64,000 nt of DNA from Lineus longissimus (Eukaryota > Nemertea > Pilidiophora > Heteronemertea > Lineidae): NCBI RefSeq assembly GCF_910592395.1, contig NC_088325.1:14882109-14946108 (forward strand). The letters run 5' to 3'. Within the stretch, counting starts at the first letter, position 1. The number at the start of each line of letters is the position of its first letter. The notes below the pieces were generated by a model that was not told the origin of the DNA, made no database searches, and saw nothing but the letters and a program-made list of their open reading frames with translations. A program made the translations under genes and the position numbers. Below are positions 12,303-23,930 of this stretch, piece after piece.

Positions 12303-13991
12303 CGTGACTTAAAATTAACTAATTAGTGATTAATTTATTTGGCTCATTTGAGACTTATTTTAGTCTCTAATCAGCAAGTCACATTGACTGACACTTATCC
12401 TAGGCCCTGAGCATGGTGAGCCAGGTTCACCAACTTGGGTGAGAGAGTCACAGCATATGAATTGAGTGAAGACACCTTACATACAATCTACTTCATCATT
12501 TGTCCTCACAATATCATTAAACACCTGTTGGAACACCTGTCCATATGAGATGTATTCAGATCATCTCCTAATTTTAGTGTTTTTCATATCTACGTTCTGA
12601 CCAAAGGTACCAAGCTGAACTCTCCAATGACATAACCAGATCGCAGTGGTGTAGCAAGCACAACACTAGATCTATCATTAGGATAGGCTTAACCACAGGG
12701 ATTGGAGGCACACGATAGTACTTCTGGACTTTTCTAATATCTTGTAATTACCATTTTTACCTCAAAATGCACAGAGAACTACGTACTCTTTCGCCGTGTG
12801 AACTTACTTAGGCTATTTACCTTGATACGGGCTACCCAAGGCTGGGTAACAATACTATTTGTGACCTGATCAGACCATTACGGTTGAGTGACAAGAGGTC
12901 AGCTGAGTATGTACCTTTGGCCAGATCTACCTAAAAACACTGTAAAGTATGTATGTAGGCCTTCACTGTTATGTTTAGTACACCGTGTAGCTATGTGCAC
13001 TTCATACAATGCATCTGCATAGTACATACATGGTAAACAAGTTCAACGACCGCGTGTCGAGGGGAAATACAAGGCTAACACAACAGACACACACGTATCA
13101 ACTAGAATGTGAAAATATTAACTTACAAGGCTCTAAACCAGGAGTGTCATTCCTGTGGTCCATATTTTCAGACATTTTTGGCTCAGGTTATTGCCACTGA
13201 ATATCTAGAGCACGGGCTGACCTTATTAGTTCATTCAGGTCTCAGAGGATTTATATTTTTGTAACAGTACATCTGTTTTTGACAGATGCTTTTAAGATCA
13301 TGAGAAATTTTTAATTTCCATTTGCCTGAATTTATTGTATATAGTCAAGCTGTTTGAACTATGATGCATTACCAATACAGTTTCAAACAAACCAAAAATA
13401 CCGGGTGCGATGTAAATATATAATTTTATCAGCTATACAAGACTAGAATTGTAGTTTGTCTGGGCTCCTTATCCTCACTCTCGGCGCTGTAGTCTAAAAC
13501 GTACCGAGGCTGGGGGACCAGGCAACATTCGACCTTGACGTGTTCATGAAGTGGGCCATCTTTTTTTACCCCTATGTCATATTGAAATATCGAAGACAAC
13601 TGGTGCCAGGATGGAAGTGGGTTATTATTCATGTAATTAGGACAACTATTTGAAGGTTAACGTACATGCATACAAGTACATGTACTTTTGTAGATTTTTA
13701 AGGGGATATTTGGGGGGGAGGTGAACGGAGTTCAGTTGAGTTTCACTCGATATATACATAATTGCTGTCGATATATCATTATCATATACATTGTATCTTA
13801 ATCTTGTTAATGCACTCTTAGACTAAGTTTGTTGTGAAACGGGAAAATGAACAGCTTGATTGGCCTACATGGTCGGGTACACTACACAGCATGCCTTTAT
13901 ATATCAGAGGAGCAGATGCACCAGTACGTGTCTCAAATCGTTCACCAATAATGCTGTGTTCAGACTCATAATACATCAGGTGTGTTGTCTC

Positions 13992-14019
13992 TCGAGAGAG
14001 AGCGAGAGAGCGAGAGAGA
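13992..14019 (+). repeat. GA-rich microsatellite
   Basis: An imperfect (GAGA/GCGA) tract of about 28 bp, of the type bound by GAGA-like factors in some animals. No adjacent promoter was recognised. Confidence 0.8.
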
Positions 14020-15620
14020 CCGTAGCTCCATCTGAGAAGAATCCAATGAACTAGACCAACTCTCCTTCCCTCGAAACGTCTTCATAAACCAACGAAATGC
14101 GGGCCTGGAATATGCCAGCGAATGGCTCCATCCCGGCCCAGCCTGGTGCACCCTCGCCCCTGGTGAAACAGGGCCGTACTATCGAACCTTTTGATCAGGT
14201 TTTTAGACGGGGAGGGGGTGCAATAGGCTCACGGGGGACGGAACAGCCCTTTTTTGCCCCAAATCTGCATGAAAAACACGTTTTTTGAGATATCTTGGAG
14301 CCCACCAGCACCCCAACTAAATTCATCCCGGTGGGAACTCAAAATGGATTACAGTTCAGGGTTTCTTGCACACGGCCCCTCAGACTTTAATCTATTCAGC
14401 TCGTCTGAAACCCTTAAGCACCTGGTGGTTGTTGCCCAGTGGCTTCCCCGTGCGACATGTCAGGTAAACAAATAATCACCTCATTGTCAAGGACGGATTT
14501 GTGTTGAGTGTGGATGCCTACCTACCTGGATAGGCTTCCATCTGAGAGCCTGGCTACCTCGTAATGCTGGTAGTTGGAAGTACCACCCGCCACTGCCTCA
14601 TGCACAAACGCCCCCCCCCCCCCCACCCCTTACAAAAAGCTGTAGACCGGTGTAACGCCTAGGGATTCTGTTTGTTTGTGAGTGTTCCTCTCATTGTTTG
14701 GGAACGCTGAAAGATAGATGGACATGTTTTCTGTGTTTTCGTCTATGGGAATGTCATGGTCTCTCTCGCTGTCTATTGTATGGCGACACTGAAATATGGG
14801 AGCATCCAGAGATGTTACACCGCATATGTTATTGTTACACTCTAGTCCTCATGCAGTTCGTGATACACGTAGACCGCGGATTGCTCTCCATCCTTAATGT
14901 CGACCAAGGAATTACCCGCAATCAAGTGACATCCGCAGGACGATGAACCTAGACCACATCATCATAGAACATTCATTGTCTGCGGGACAGCTGCCGGGAC
15001 AGCTGTCTTGGCCAGTCGAGAAAACATAATAATTTATCATATGAAAAATGTATGTGCAATGAATAATTCGACAGATACTATGTATTTTTAGGAATGTAGA
15101 TTAGGGAATAGAATATACTCCGAGGTCACCAGTGCTGACATCTTGTAAATAAAAAAATTGTAGCTTTCAACTACAAAATTCCTACAATTAATGGTAACAA
15201 CCAGCAATAAGATGATCACATCAACGGTTCTAAATTATCCGTTTTAGACATGATGTTAAAAAGAAAACAATCATAAAAAGTTGAGCATGTTTGGTCACAT
15301 GACAATAATGTTTTCCTTGCTCAAGTACAGTCAGGTTATTCAATTCATCCAAATCAGTGCGTTTGTGTACATCAGTGTGCTATTGTGTACATCATTGTAT
15401 ACCTCAGTTTGTCAACAAACCCTTCCTTTGGATTGAGTATTGATGGCAGCACCAAGCCACGAGATAGGGGGGAAGCAACTATGTATCGAACACACATGGC
15501 GTAACGAATTTAGGCTACTGTAACCATCCGGGAGGGAACACCACCGTACTATGCTTGCTTTATCTATATTGCCCTCAGATTTAAACAAATTGTGTATATT
15601 AAACTGAAGATAAAACTTAC

Positions 15621-15735
15621 GCATTCGCTCCCAATAGTCTATTTTAGACGTGGTCTCCCAGTAGTCTATTTTAGACGTGGTCTCCCTGACTAGATTTAAA
15701 CCTGAAGCAGTACTCGTTGATCTCTTATTGAACAT
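15621..15735 (-). CDS. Candidate first coding exon of the nuclear receptor
   Basis: From an ATG at 15735 the minus strand is open for 38 codons (MFNKRSTSTASGLNLVRE, then ETTSKIDYW twice, ERM) and ends in a strong donor, C|GTAAGT, at 15620. The exon ends in phase 1, which is what the exon at 5440 needs; the join would give [14 protein letters not shown] and a 473-residue receptor. This rests on phase and splice-site fit only. The intron would be about 10 kb. A chance ORF, or an exon of another minus-strand transcript, remains possible. Confidence 0.4.
15635..15688 (-). repeat. 27-bp in-frame tandem duplication
   Basis: Two 27-bp units lie at 15635-15661 and 15662-15688. They duplicate nine codons (ETTSKIDYW) in the candidate nuclear receptor N-terminal exon without breaking its frame. 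Confidence 0.85.
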
Positions 15736-16955
15736 GGCGTTTATCCAAAAAAATCCCCGCGTTAAAGTGACGCTCTTTTCAATGATCGAATCCGCGTTGT
15801 AAATGACACCAACACCATCCTAGGCCTGCTTTTATCCCAGGCTTGTGATCACCGATTGAAATTAAACCAACAGGTGTTGTCGTCGGATAAGCATGTTCAG
15901 CTAGTAAACATCCCTCTTCAGTCCGACAGTCTTCACTTGCTTACTATACGGAGATGAACACCCAGTATAACACCATAGTTACTAAGTATGGATTAATCTA
16001 ATATATACTTGTAGCTAGTGTACACTAAATGTTATTCACTGGTTCATCAGGCACTATCACAAAAGTTTAAAATTCAAAATATTGTAGGCCTTAGACCGTT
16101 TGTATTGCACTTACTTACTGACTTGATTGGTTTCAGTCACGTTGCGACCTCTTGGTCCTCATTAGTGCGACCAACACGGTGGCATTTTTCAATGAGATGT
16201 CGTGTTAATAAAATGTCAAAAAATTAAATAATAATACAATATGCATTTTCTAAAGAGTAAAAAAATATGCTCTGATTCTGAATCGCACTCTTTGCTTAGT
16301 GCTTCAAAGTTTTTTCAGCTGGTTTTCAGCCAACACATATATCATATTCAGCCAATACGTAAGTGGACTTTTTTCAGCAAAACGATTGTGTAACAACAGG
16401 CTTCACTCGAAAATACAATGTATAGCCATTTCTCCATAGCGTTTGTGAGTTCTATCGATTACTGTCGGCCGAGACCGTTGTTCTTTACAAGTAGTTTGTG
16501 ACAAGAGATAAGAAAATTCCCGAGATGTTCCCAAACACAACAAATCACGCTTTAGTGTCCTTGTCTACTGTTTTGATTGGGTGTTTCGTAATCATTTGGG
16601 ACAACTCCTTAATCTGTGTACTTAGGCGGGTTTTCCTAATTAAGCCGGATGTGATAGCAACCTCCACACACCGACGAATGATGTTATCAAATAACCTTTG
16701 TGGTTTACATACGCGCCCGTAACAAAATGCTAAAATACTCTGTATGGAGCTTGGTGACATCTAATCGATCGTGGTCTCAATCATTATTTTTGTATACATG
16801 AAGACATGATAGCGGGACGGTTTCCCAATTGTCTTTGAAGTGTTTAATCAACGTTGTGTTACTTGTTGCAAGATTATCCTCGATTGTAAGAAAAAATGAG
16901 AACGGCATTTTGTGACACTTAACCTTCACGCAATCAAATTACATCTAGTTGCTAA
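15736..16955. other. Intergenic stretch, possibly a bidirectional promoter region
   Basis: No gene was seen. If the exon at 15621-15735 and the promoter at 16956 are both real, this 1.2 kb separates two divergently transcribed genes, the nuclear receptor (minus) and the GPCR (plus). Confidence 0.4.
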
Positions 16956-16964
16956 TATATAAGG
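16956..16964 (+). promoter_or_regulatory. TATA box, probable GPCR promoter
   Basis: TATATAAGG is followed about 30 bp downstream by the start of a stretch that ends in a strong donor (CAAG|GTAAGT at 17222). This spacing fits a TATA-driven transcription start near 16985. Assignment to the GPCR is by strand and position. Confidence 0.5.
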
Positions 16965-16985
16965 TTGTTTGTGCGAGGCAGCTCG

Positions 16986-17222
16986 AATGTTGTGACTGAA
17001 GAGGATATTCAGTAGTTCGGTTAGCAGTATGACTCGATGTTCCGTTCACAGACAATCTAGAAAATTGACCACTATACAAGTTATTTGTCTCTTTGGACTT
17101 GACTCGTAAAGAGACGAGTAAAGAAAGGAATTCCGATTTCGTTCTTCGCGTGAGCGCGATTTAGTGAAGAAAAGACCAGCCGGTCCAGAAGTTACGGCTG
17201 TTCCAAGCACCATATGCTCAAG
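16986..17222 (+). other. Probable noncoding first exon (5' UTR) of the GPCR gene
   Basis: It runs from about 30 bp after the TATA box to the donor at 17223 (AG|GTAAGT). The coding exon of the GPCR has a matching upstream acceptor (TTGTTGTTTCAG, ending at 21782). The joined transcript would keep the whole coding region in exon 2. The start is approximate. Confidence 0.45.
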
Positions 17223-17939
17223 GTAAGTTCATCGATTCAATGGATCGTTTCTCTTCACTATCAATGTTGTCGTTTTATCTTCAGAATATTGAGTCGGGCA
17301 AACTTGACCTCTGATCGAGGCTGAGTTTATGTTGCCACCGTTTGCGACGGCAAATGCCTTAATAAGACTGACGCTATAGGCCGCGTTCCAAGGACAGTTT
17401 TCGTGGTGCCCGTGTTGCACACACGAACATGTCCCCCTGGAAAAAAGTGTCCGGGTCTTCTGCACATGTGTATAGTCTGATGGATTATGATATATGGTTC
17501 TGGAGGCCATGGCAGTCAATAGCTTAGCGATCAAAGCAAGTAATAGAATCATTTATTCCTCGGACATTTTAACCTGGGATACTTCAAATTTCTACACCCC
17601 CGGGACTATTCCCCAGAAATGTTGGCCAAAATAAAATTGTACTAATTCTATCAGTAATCGTTTAGCATGATTCTATAAATAGCATTTAATTACGTTTATT
17701 GTGTACATGCCCCAATGTAATGCGCACAGGCGTATCAGATGTGCAGCCAAGACATATTACTGTTTAATCTGTGTCAATTGCTGATTACGGCTCGTAAATT
17801 ATTTTGTGTTGATTATTTATTGGCACCCACCTGCTGTAATGAGGACTTTGAGTTGAATGACCTCAAGGGAAAACGCACGAGTACATGTAAGTCATATGGT
17901 TAATGCATACACTCTTAAAATTAAATAGTAAAAACAACT

Positions 17940-18130
17940 ATTTGATAGTTATCGTTTACTACTCTGCTAGTTGTTATTGCACCGACTGTGAAATTACTAG
18001 TTATAACTATCAAAATAGTAATTCTTAACCATTTTGATGGTTGTTTTTACTACTTTTATAGTTGGAACAACTAATTAATGGTTAGTTCTTTACTAATTTC
18101 ACAGTTGGTGCAATAGCAACGACCAAATTA
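17940..18130. repeat. AT-rich foldback element (MITE-like)
   Basis: The left arm 17966-18000 (GTTATTGCACCGACTGTGAA core) is the imperfect reverse complement of 18087-18124 (TTCACAGTTGGTGCAATAGC core). Inner and outer blocks (TTTGATAGTT against AACTATCAAA) repeat the pattern, so most of the segment can fold on itself. There is no ORF. The ends and any target duplication are not clear. Confidence 0.6.
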
Positions 18131-19425
18131 GTTGTATTCACTATAGGGCTTGGGATGTTTTGCTGTGTACATTTATCTCTTCAGTTTACTAAGGATGCAC
18201 GGCGCCACTTTTCAATAGGATAAACGTTGTCACTTGCCACTCTTCACGTTTCACTTGTAAACATCACTTGTCTCGAGAGTGGTCAGCAATTGACTTAGGC
18301 AAGACATGGTGAATCGCATACAGTCCCATCTTGATCTTGGGAAGTGGTTTTAACGCGGTCGATGTTGCAAGTGACAACCTGAAATCGTTGCTTTTTAAGT
18401 GACAACGTGAGCACTATGTTGGTAAGGATCGGGGCCAACCAAAAAAAGCAACACCAACTCATTGTTTTTGTATAATAAAGTTTATCGTTTATTTCACTAA
18501 AACCACAAACGGAAACGTATAAGATACATGAATTACAAAAATGACACCTAATACACACATTACCCAATTATTGGTCCACTCACTCCACATGCAGTTGGCA
18601 GAGTATGCATAGCAGCTGTCAAAACCACCATCAATTCAAAAGAGATACATTAAACTGCAACTGTATCCCGGTCTCAACAAGACATCAAATGGTCTCTAGA
18701 TCGAACATGCAGCACAGCACTTACACACACAGGCTAAAGCATTCATAACTCATCACACCTCAAAATGCATACATCAATCTGCAACCGTATTCCAATCTCA
18801 ACAAGACACTCGATCGTATCGAGACCGAGTGTACAGCACAGCACAGCACCTACGCACACTGGCCAAAGCATTCAGAACACCTCACACCTCAACTGACAAA
18901 TCTTGTCACACTGCCAATAAACCAATTACATCACAATAATTTAACAAGAAAGGGCACTGTACAATTAAAAATGTTAGAAGAGAGTATTCATTCACAAGTC
19001 ATAACACGTATTGAATAGTTTATTTCCAACCGATAAGCTACATGACATGGGTGAATTGTGTCAATGTTAAAAGCATGGGCTCACACGTAAGGAGTTGAAC
19101 AGTCTGTCTTACATACGTGCTATCCGTTTCGTCCACTATGTCTCAAATAGTATTTTTTGTTTTGGTGCAGTTCGCACGCATCTCAAATTTCAATAACCGC
19201 TTGCCGTTCGCAATACCATGCTTCAAATCCTCTAAAAACATACACAGTCTATATGCATTGCGCGGACTGTGGTATAGGCCTGAATTCTCACAGACCATGG
19301 TTCACCATGGGCGGACAGATGGTGTGGAGACATACTTTTTTGTCAGACATTAATTTAGTTTCAGTTCGTTGTTAAGTTGTTTGTTCAGTTCGTGAATTAA
19401 TAGGGTATTGTGATATTGCAATCTC

Positions 19426-19581
19426 TGGTTGGTCGATACTACTGGAACCAGAACGGGTTCACCTTGCTTTCAACACTGGCACTGTTCAAAGCAATGAGGA
19501 GCATGGTTGGTCGATACTACTGGAACCAGAACGGGTTCACCTTGCTTTCACCACTGGCACTGTTCAAAGCAATGAGGAGCA
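19426..19581 (+). repeat. 78-bp tandem duplication
   Basis: Two copies begin TGGTTGGTCGATACTACTGG at 19426 and 19504 and differ at about one base. The unit is 26 codons and stays open in one frame, but there is no ATG before it and no splice context, so it is listed as a repeat, not a gene. Confidence 0.9.
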
Positions 19582-20995
19582 TTGTGAAAAGCAGTTTACC
19601 AGCTCCTTGTCTTGCTGCAATGTATAACCAAACGAATTATAAGTGTCAATAAGAATCATTCGACAAGACTGTCAACAATCATCAACGAACCCCTCCACCC
19701 GCTTGGCAACATTGTCCTTGGTAATGCGAAACCTCGGTGACGCATATTGGACCACAGGGGCACGTTTCGTAGCCCGTGATTACCTAACGTGACAGAATTC
19801 AAGAAAATCTTCAGCAAGAGTGCTGTCATTTGGCTTATGAAACGTGCTTGTGCATATAGGGCCACTTTTACCATTGGACAGCAGTGGTCAAGTAAGTTGA
19901 TGGCCTGCCGATGCGATTTGTCCCGTGTCATTGCATGAAGGTTTCTTATTTACTCAGACTTTCGTGAATGCTGAATCTATTGGCCAATAATCAAAGCAAT
20001 TCGGTCACACAAGATGCTCATGATTCACACCTAGTTTAGATTTTGGCTTGTGATAAGAACAGTACTGTCACATGCCGTCTACTGCACCAAACCTCGTCCA
20101 AAATGTTATTCCCACTGTTCTATGTTTGAGGAAGACACCTCATTCGCCATGGCAACGAGGCTAGCTCAGCTGTGACATTTGTAAGGTACGTTGACACTAC
20201 GGTCAGATGGCTCCTATGATATTTACTGATTTTTAGACAAGTGTTATTCCAATATCCGCATGAGTAATACAGTATTTCTACGAATGGTGGATCTTCTTGA
20301 TGTACCCTAAGGAATACACAGATGGAAGAGATATATCATGACAGAAAGTCTATCTGATGATTACAGCTGAGATGCATGCTCTTTGCTAAGCACTTGCAGG
20401 GGCGTCATTCGCCCAATCACAGTTTGGTGAATCACGAGACAGGATACGAATTGTTTTTCCGATTCAGTGGAACATATTGAAATCGGCCCACAGCAGTGCT
20501 ATCACAGGGCGCGCCTCCTTTTATAGTCAAGGATTCAGCATCGGGCCTGTGGGGTGATACCCAGCGCGGTTCTAAACGAGACTGCACAATTTGATGTTAC
20601 CGTAAAACATCCAGTTGATCACGATATCTCGAATAGATTCACTATGATATCATGAATATGATAAAAAAGCATGTTTGATAATGATATCTATGACTTGCTT
20701 TGAATCAATATTTTAAGGGCCCTTTACAGCAGCCCGTGTCTGTATACATTATTCACATGTACCTTGCTAGAACTTACAAATTGAAATGTCCGTATTGTAG
20801 TTATTTCACAAAGCAGCGCGATGGACTTGGTATGTGTGTCATTTTCATCACACAAAATCATTGAAAAATATATCAATACCTCATTTATACCTTAGGTCAG
20901 AATAGAGATTCTTCAATCAATGACGAAGTATTTGAGTGTTAGACAACTAACCTCCAAATTCTCGATGTCAACTGTCCATCTTGATCACGGAGTGA

Positions 20996-21024
20996 CCTAG
21001 TCTCGTTCTGGGAACGAGGCTAGG
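20996..21024. repeat. Short hairpin
   Basis: CCTAGTCTCGTTC and GAACGAGGCTAGG pair over 12 of 13 positions around a 3-base loop. No T-run follows, and no role is evident. Confidence 0.7.
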
Positions 21025-21622
21025 TCTGAGGCTTAAGATCGTTTGGGTCCCCCCCGCCTCCTTACGGAGCAGTGGTAGGTAGGCCTTGGAGAGCTCCCAT
21101 CCATCGTTTCGGTTCAGCTTGGCTTTCTGAAGTTGTACGTGCACTTTACCTTAGGTTTTTGTTGGATTCATTTTGGACTGGGATTGTGAGAGTTGTAGTC
21201 TGGCACGTCTAGTTTGAGCTTGAGTCGCCTGAAGAAACATACTTATCTAGTCAAGTGGCCTTAATGTTGACAATATTGAGGAATCAATCAAAGCATTCAT
21301 AGCAGAGTGAGTTTGCTCAGTTGCTGTTGACATTTATTGAGAATCTTGGACATGAAACATCAAGCACGGCATTCCTAGACTTCGAGGTAAACACACATTA
21401 CGATATCATACGTTGATTAACAAGCAATCTCAGTAAGGCAGGTCCATTTAAAGATTGCATCTACAGATAACAACTGGATCGCCGGATGGAACATAATCAG
21501 GTTTGATTCAAGAAGGTTGTTGATGTCTGATGTTTTCAGATTGTTCTTGTGTCAGTGAAGCAACATCCTCCGCATGTTACTTTTCTATTCTTAGTGGATT
21601 GACCATTTTAGCAGGAGTAACT

Positions 21623-21648
21623 ACATGTACATGTACATGTACATGTAC
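21623..21648. repeat. (ACATGT)n microsatellite
   Basis: About four self-complementary ACATGT units lie 130 bp before the acceptor of the GPCR coding exon. Confidence 0.9.
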
Positions 21649-21828
21649 AGTGCCCCTGAGAATGTATGATACAGCAGGATCGTTCGGTGTTCGCCAAATA
21701 ACGCTGGCCATTTCATGCTAATGCCCGGGCGTTAATTATCGCAGACCAACACCTGATGCTTCTTCTTTCTTTGTTGTTTCAGGGGACGACCACTTGCCAT
21801 CGAACCGGACAGTGACGTCCCTTCCACG

Positions 21829-23040
21829 ATGACGTCACACACAACCTCCGGAGGTGCCGATGTAATGTCGTCTTCACCAAACGGATCTATAACCGAGGAA
21901 ATGGTTGACGAGAACTATTTGGAGCTCGTGAATATCATGGAAGAAGTTGCAAATTATTTTAACGCGTACGCAACTGTTCCAATAGTTCTTATCGGATTAT
22001 TCGGGAATATCTTGACAATGTGTATATTCTGGCGGCAGCCATCTTGGAACAGGCATAGTATTCATTATTTCTTCTGTTTGGCTGTGTCGGACCTGGGTTG
22101 TTTACTTATTTACGGTTGCGTGGAGTGGGTCAGCGAAGGACTCAAATTCGCATCATCCGGGACCTTCTATTTCGATTTGATCAATCTGTCCACAGTGTCT
22201 TGCAAGTGTTTTAGGTTCCTGTGGAACGTTTTCGGTTGCGTGTCAGCTTGGTTAATCGTCTGCGTGACAACTGAACGTTACATTGGAATTGTCCACGTTA
22301 TGAGGAGCTCCAGAATATTGCGAGCATCTCGACGAAAGAAAGTCATAATTTGTATTTGTGTGACGGCCATCTTGTATTTCACACCACTTTCTGCTTTCTT
22401 TTACGACACTAAACCGATTTACGACGGTTCAGATACATATCTTTGCACATTGTACAATGCTCCGTTGGCGTGGCGAGTCGTGGCAGCTTATGCAAAGTTA
22501 ATAGTGAACTACGGGCTCCCTGTTTTGATAGTGATGGTGTTGAACTTTGCCATAATGTGCGGATTATGCATTGCGTCCTCAGAACGCAAGAGACTACGCA
22601 TAGTTTCGCGGGACACACGGAGTGAAACAAAAGTGACGAAAATGCTTCTAATCATCAGCTCAGTCTTTCTCGTTACCATGATTCCTGCTGCGGTCACGTG
22701 GTTGACCTATTTCCATATTTTCATGAAGGATACTGCCCTGTCCGAAAGGGAAAAACAGGAGAAAGCGCTCCTTTTTGCGATAGGGAAATTCGCGAACACG
22801 CTTTCCATGGTTAATTATGCTGTAAACTTCTTCATATACAGCTGGCATTTTGATTTCTATAAATCAGAAGTGCGGCGGATTTTCGTTTGTAAAAAAGTGG
22901 GAAAGTTAGAAACTATATTCAGAAAGGACCACATATACGTCGTTAATGGTTCGCCATTTATGTCAACGCAGACTTCATTGTCGAGTAAAAATTCCAGGAA
23001 ACTATCTCAAATATCTCAAAGTACGCTTCGGCGATTCTGA
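21829..23040 (+). CDS. Class A (rhodopsin-like) GPCR, orphan, peptide-receptor-like
   Basis: A 403-residue seven-helix plasma-membrane receptor in a single coding exon. The N-terminus carries an N-glycosylation site (NGS, 18-20). TM1 is about 47-69 with the GN pair at 59-60. TM2 is about 78-98, with LAVSDLG and the conserved Asp at 88. TM3 ends in ERY (149-151) in place of DRY. TM4 is about 170-190, TM5 222-246, TM6 270-292 and TM7 317-338. TM7 ends NYAVNFFIYS, so the NPxxY motif reads NFFIY. A Cys near 125/127 and Cys206 in loop 2 can form the usual disulfide. The Ser-rich tail (about 377-400) could be phosphorylated. The general pattern is that of invertebrate FMRFamide/neuropeptide-type orphan receptors; the ligand is unknown. 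The start is fixed by the acceptor at 21782 and the first ATG after it. Confidence 0.9.
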   Translation: MTSHTTSGGADVMSSSPNGSITEEMVDENYLELVNIMEEVANYFNAYATVPIVLIGLFGNILTMCIFWRQPSWNRHSIHYFFCLAVSDLGCLLIYGCVEWVSEGLKFASSGTFYFDLINLSTVSCKCFRFLWNVFGCVSAWLIVCVTTERYIGIVHVMRSSRILRASRRKKVIICICVTAILYFTPLSAFFYDTKPIYDGSDTYLCTLYNAPLAWRVVAAYAKLIVNYGLPVLIVMVLNFAIMCGLCIASSERKRLRIVSRDTRSETKVTKMLLIISSVFLVTMIPAAVTWLTYFHIFMKDTALSEREKQEKALLFAIGKFANTLSMVNYAVNFFIYSWHFDFYKSEVRRIFVCKKVGKLETIFRKDHIYVVNGSPFMSTQTSLSSKNSRKLSQISQSTLRRF

Positions 23041-23341
23041 ATATCAATATGCTCTTTGGGTTTGTTGCAGGAGGACGGTTTTACACAGATTTGGTTTAAA
23101 ACCTTGCCTCCAATACTCGGATCAATATTCGTATTGGGACGAGAGTAGTGCCAGTCACAACCTTGGAGGAGACACCACAGATGTATTTTATAGAGCGACT
23201 TCCAGCAGAGTGGAGCGTATTCATTTTTATCATTATACATGTAACAGAAATCGACTGGTAAAACGATCAAAACTTGCCATAATTTTGTAAAAGTCGAGAG
23301 TTTCTTTCTCTAACGACTGCTTTTTATACATAAACTATAAA

Positions 23342-23347
23342 AATAAA
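23342..23347 (+). terminator. Polyadenylation signal AATAAA of the GPCR
   Basis: A canonical AATAAA about 300 bp after the GPCR stop codon on the same strand, giving a plausible short 3' UTR. Confidence 0.55.
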
Positions 23348-23734
23348 TGTGAAATATTAAAAATAGGCAATATCTTCGTGAGTTCAGTCTTTGATCTTAG
23401 TCTTAGTCTTGCCTTAAGTGGGTATTCCTCACTACTTGGAAGGCCAACACATGTATGAGCGGGAGCGTCGAGCTTGAATGGTGCCGACGCTAGATTAGTA
23501 CTCTTTCAGCCCGTTAGATGGCGGTGGCTATGGCCATTCACTCTGAGACGGAATCGGGAACCAATATCTGCGACAACGCTTTAAAGAGTAATCACAAAAC
23601 ACATTTTGAAAAAAAAAACGCATAAGTATATTGATTAGTGACATCACAATGCCGGAACATGAGCAGCTGACCTATTGATCCTAAACTCAGTGTGATAAAA
23701 GAGCAAAACTCTCAGGATTAGTTACAAAACTAAA

Positions 23735-23746
23735 CCACGCGAATCA
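23735..23746 (+). promoter_or_regulatory. PSE of U4 copy 1
   Basis: CCACGCGAATCA begins exactly 56 bp before the first U4 base. The same or nearly the same 12-mer occupies the same position in all three copies, even where the rest of the flank differs. This matches the position of the SNAPc-bound proximal sequence element of snRNA genes. No TATA box lies at -25, as expected for a Pol II snRNA. Confidence 0.8.
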
Positions 23747-23790
23747 ACCCGTTTCATTTGAATGGGAGGGCTATGGCCGCCTCAGTCATC

Positions 23791-23930
23791 AGCTTTGCGC
23801 AGTGGCGGTACCGTAGCCAATGAGGTTTATCCGAGGCGCGGTTATTGCTAGTTGAAAACTATACCCAATACCCCGCATTGACGCCCTCACGGGCGGCTTT
23901 GCAATTTTTTCAGGCTCCTACGGGAGCAGA
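23791..23930 (+). ncRNA. U4: U4 spliceosomal snRNA (copy 1)
   Basis: A 140-nt RNA that pairs with U6 in the U4/U6.U5 tri-snRNP. It starts AGCTTTGCGCAGTGG like animal U4 and keeps the U6-pairing stem II region. The 5' stem-loop has the 15.5K/SNU13 kink-turn (CCAATGAGG and CCGAGGCGCG), followed by the stem I strand (GTTATTGCTAGTTGAAAAC), ACCCAATACCCCGC, an Sm site (CAATTTTTTCA) and a terminal hairpin GCTCC-TACG-GGAGC with a fully paired stem. It looks functional. The 3' end is estimated from the hairpin. Confidence 0.95.

Larger units (their letters stand above)
5441..15620. other. Long stretch without a convincing gene (possible first intron of the nuclear receptor)
   Basis: No exon with both a recognisable protein and good splice sites was found. 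It contains a poly-G run (8209-8226), poly-A (10330-10354), a 53-bp tandem duplication (11484-11589), a foldback element (12127-12302) and a GA-rich microsatellite (13992-14019). If the candidate exon at 15621-15735 is real, all of this is intron 1 of the nuclear receptor. Confidence 0.5.
17223..21782 (+). other. Probable 5' UTR intron of the GPCR gene
   Basis: A stretch of about 4.6 kb without a recognisable exon. It holds a foldback element (17940-18130), a 78-bp tandem duplication (19426-19581), a hairpin (20996-21024) and an ACATGT microsatellite (21623-21648). Short ORFs on both strands look like chance. Confidence 0.45.

Noticed and set aside
17229-17552. Minus-strand ORF of about 107 codons next to the GPCR first exon
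   Set aside because: No recognisable domain; antisense to the start of a likely intron; treated as chance.
19410-19652. 80-codon plus-strand ORF with an internal 26-residue repeat
   Set aside because: The ORF opens with GTG, not ATG, and no splice context was found; explained as a 78-bp DNA duplication.
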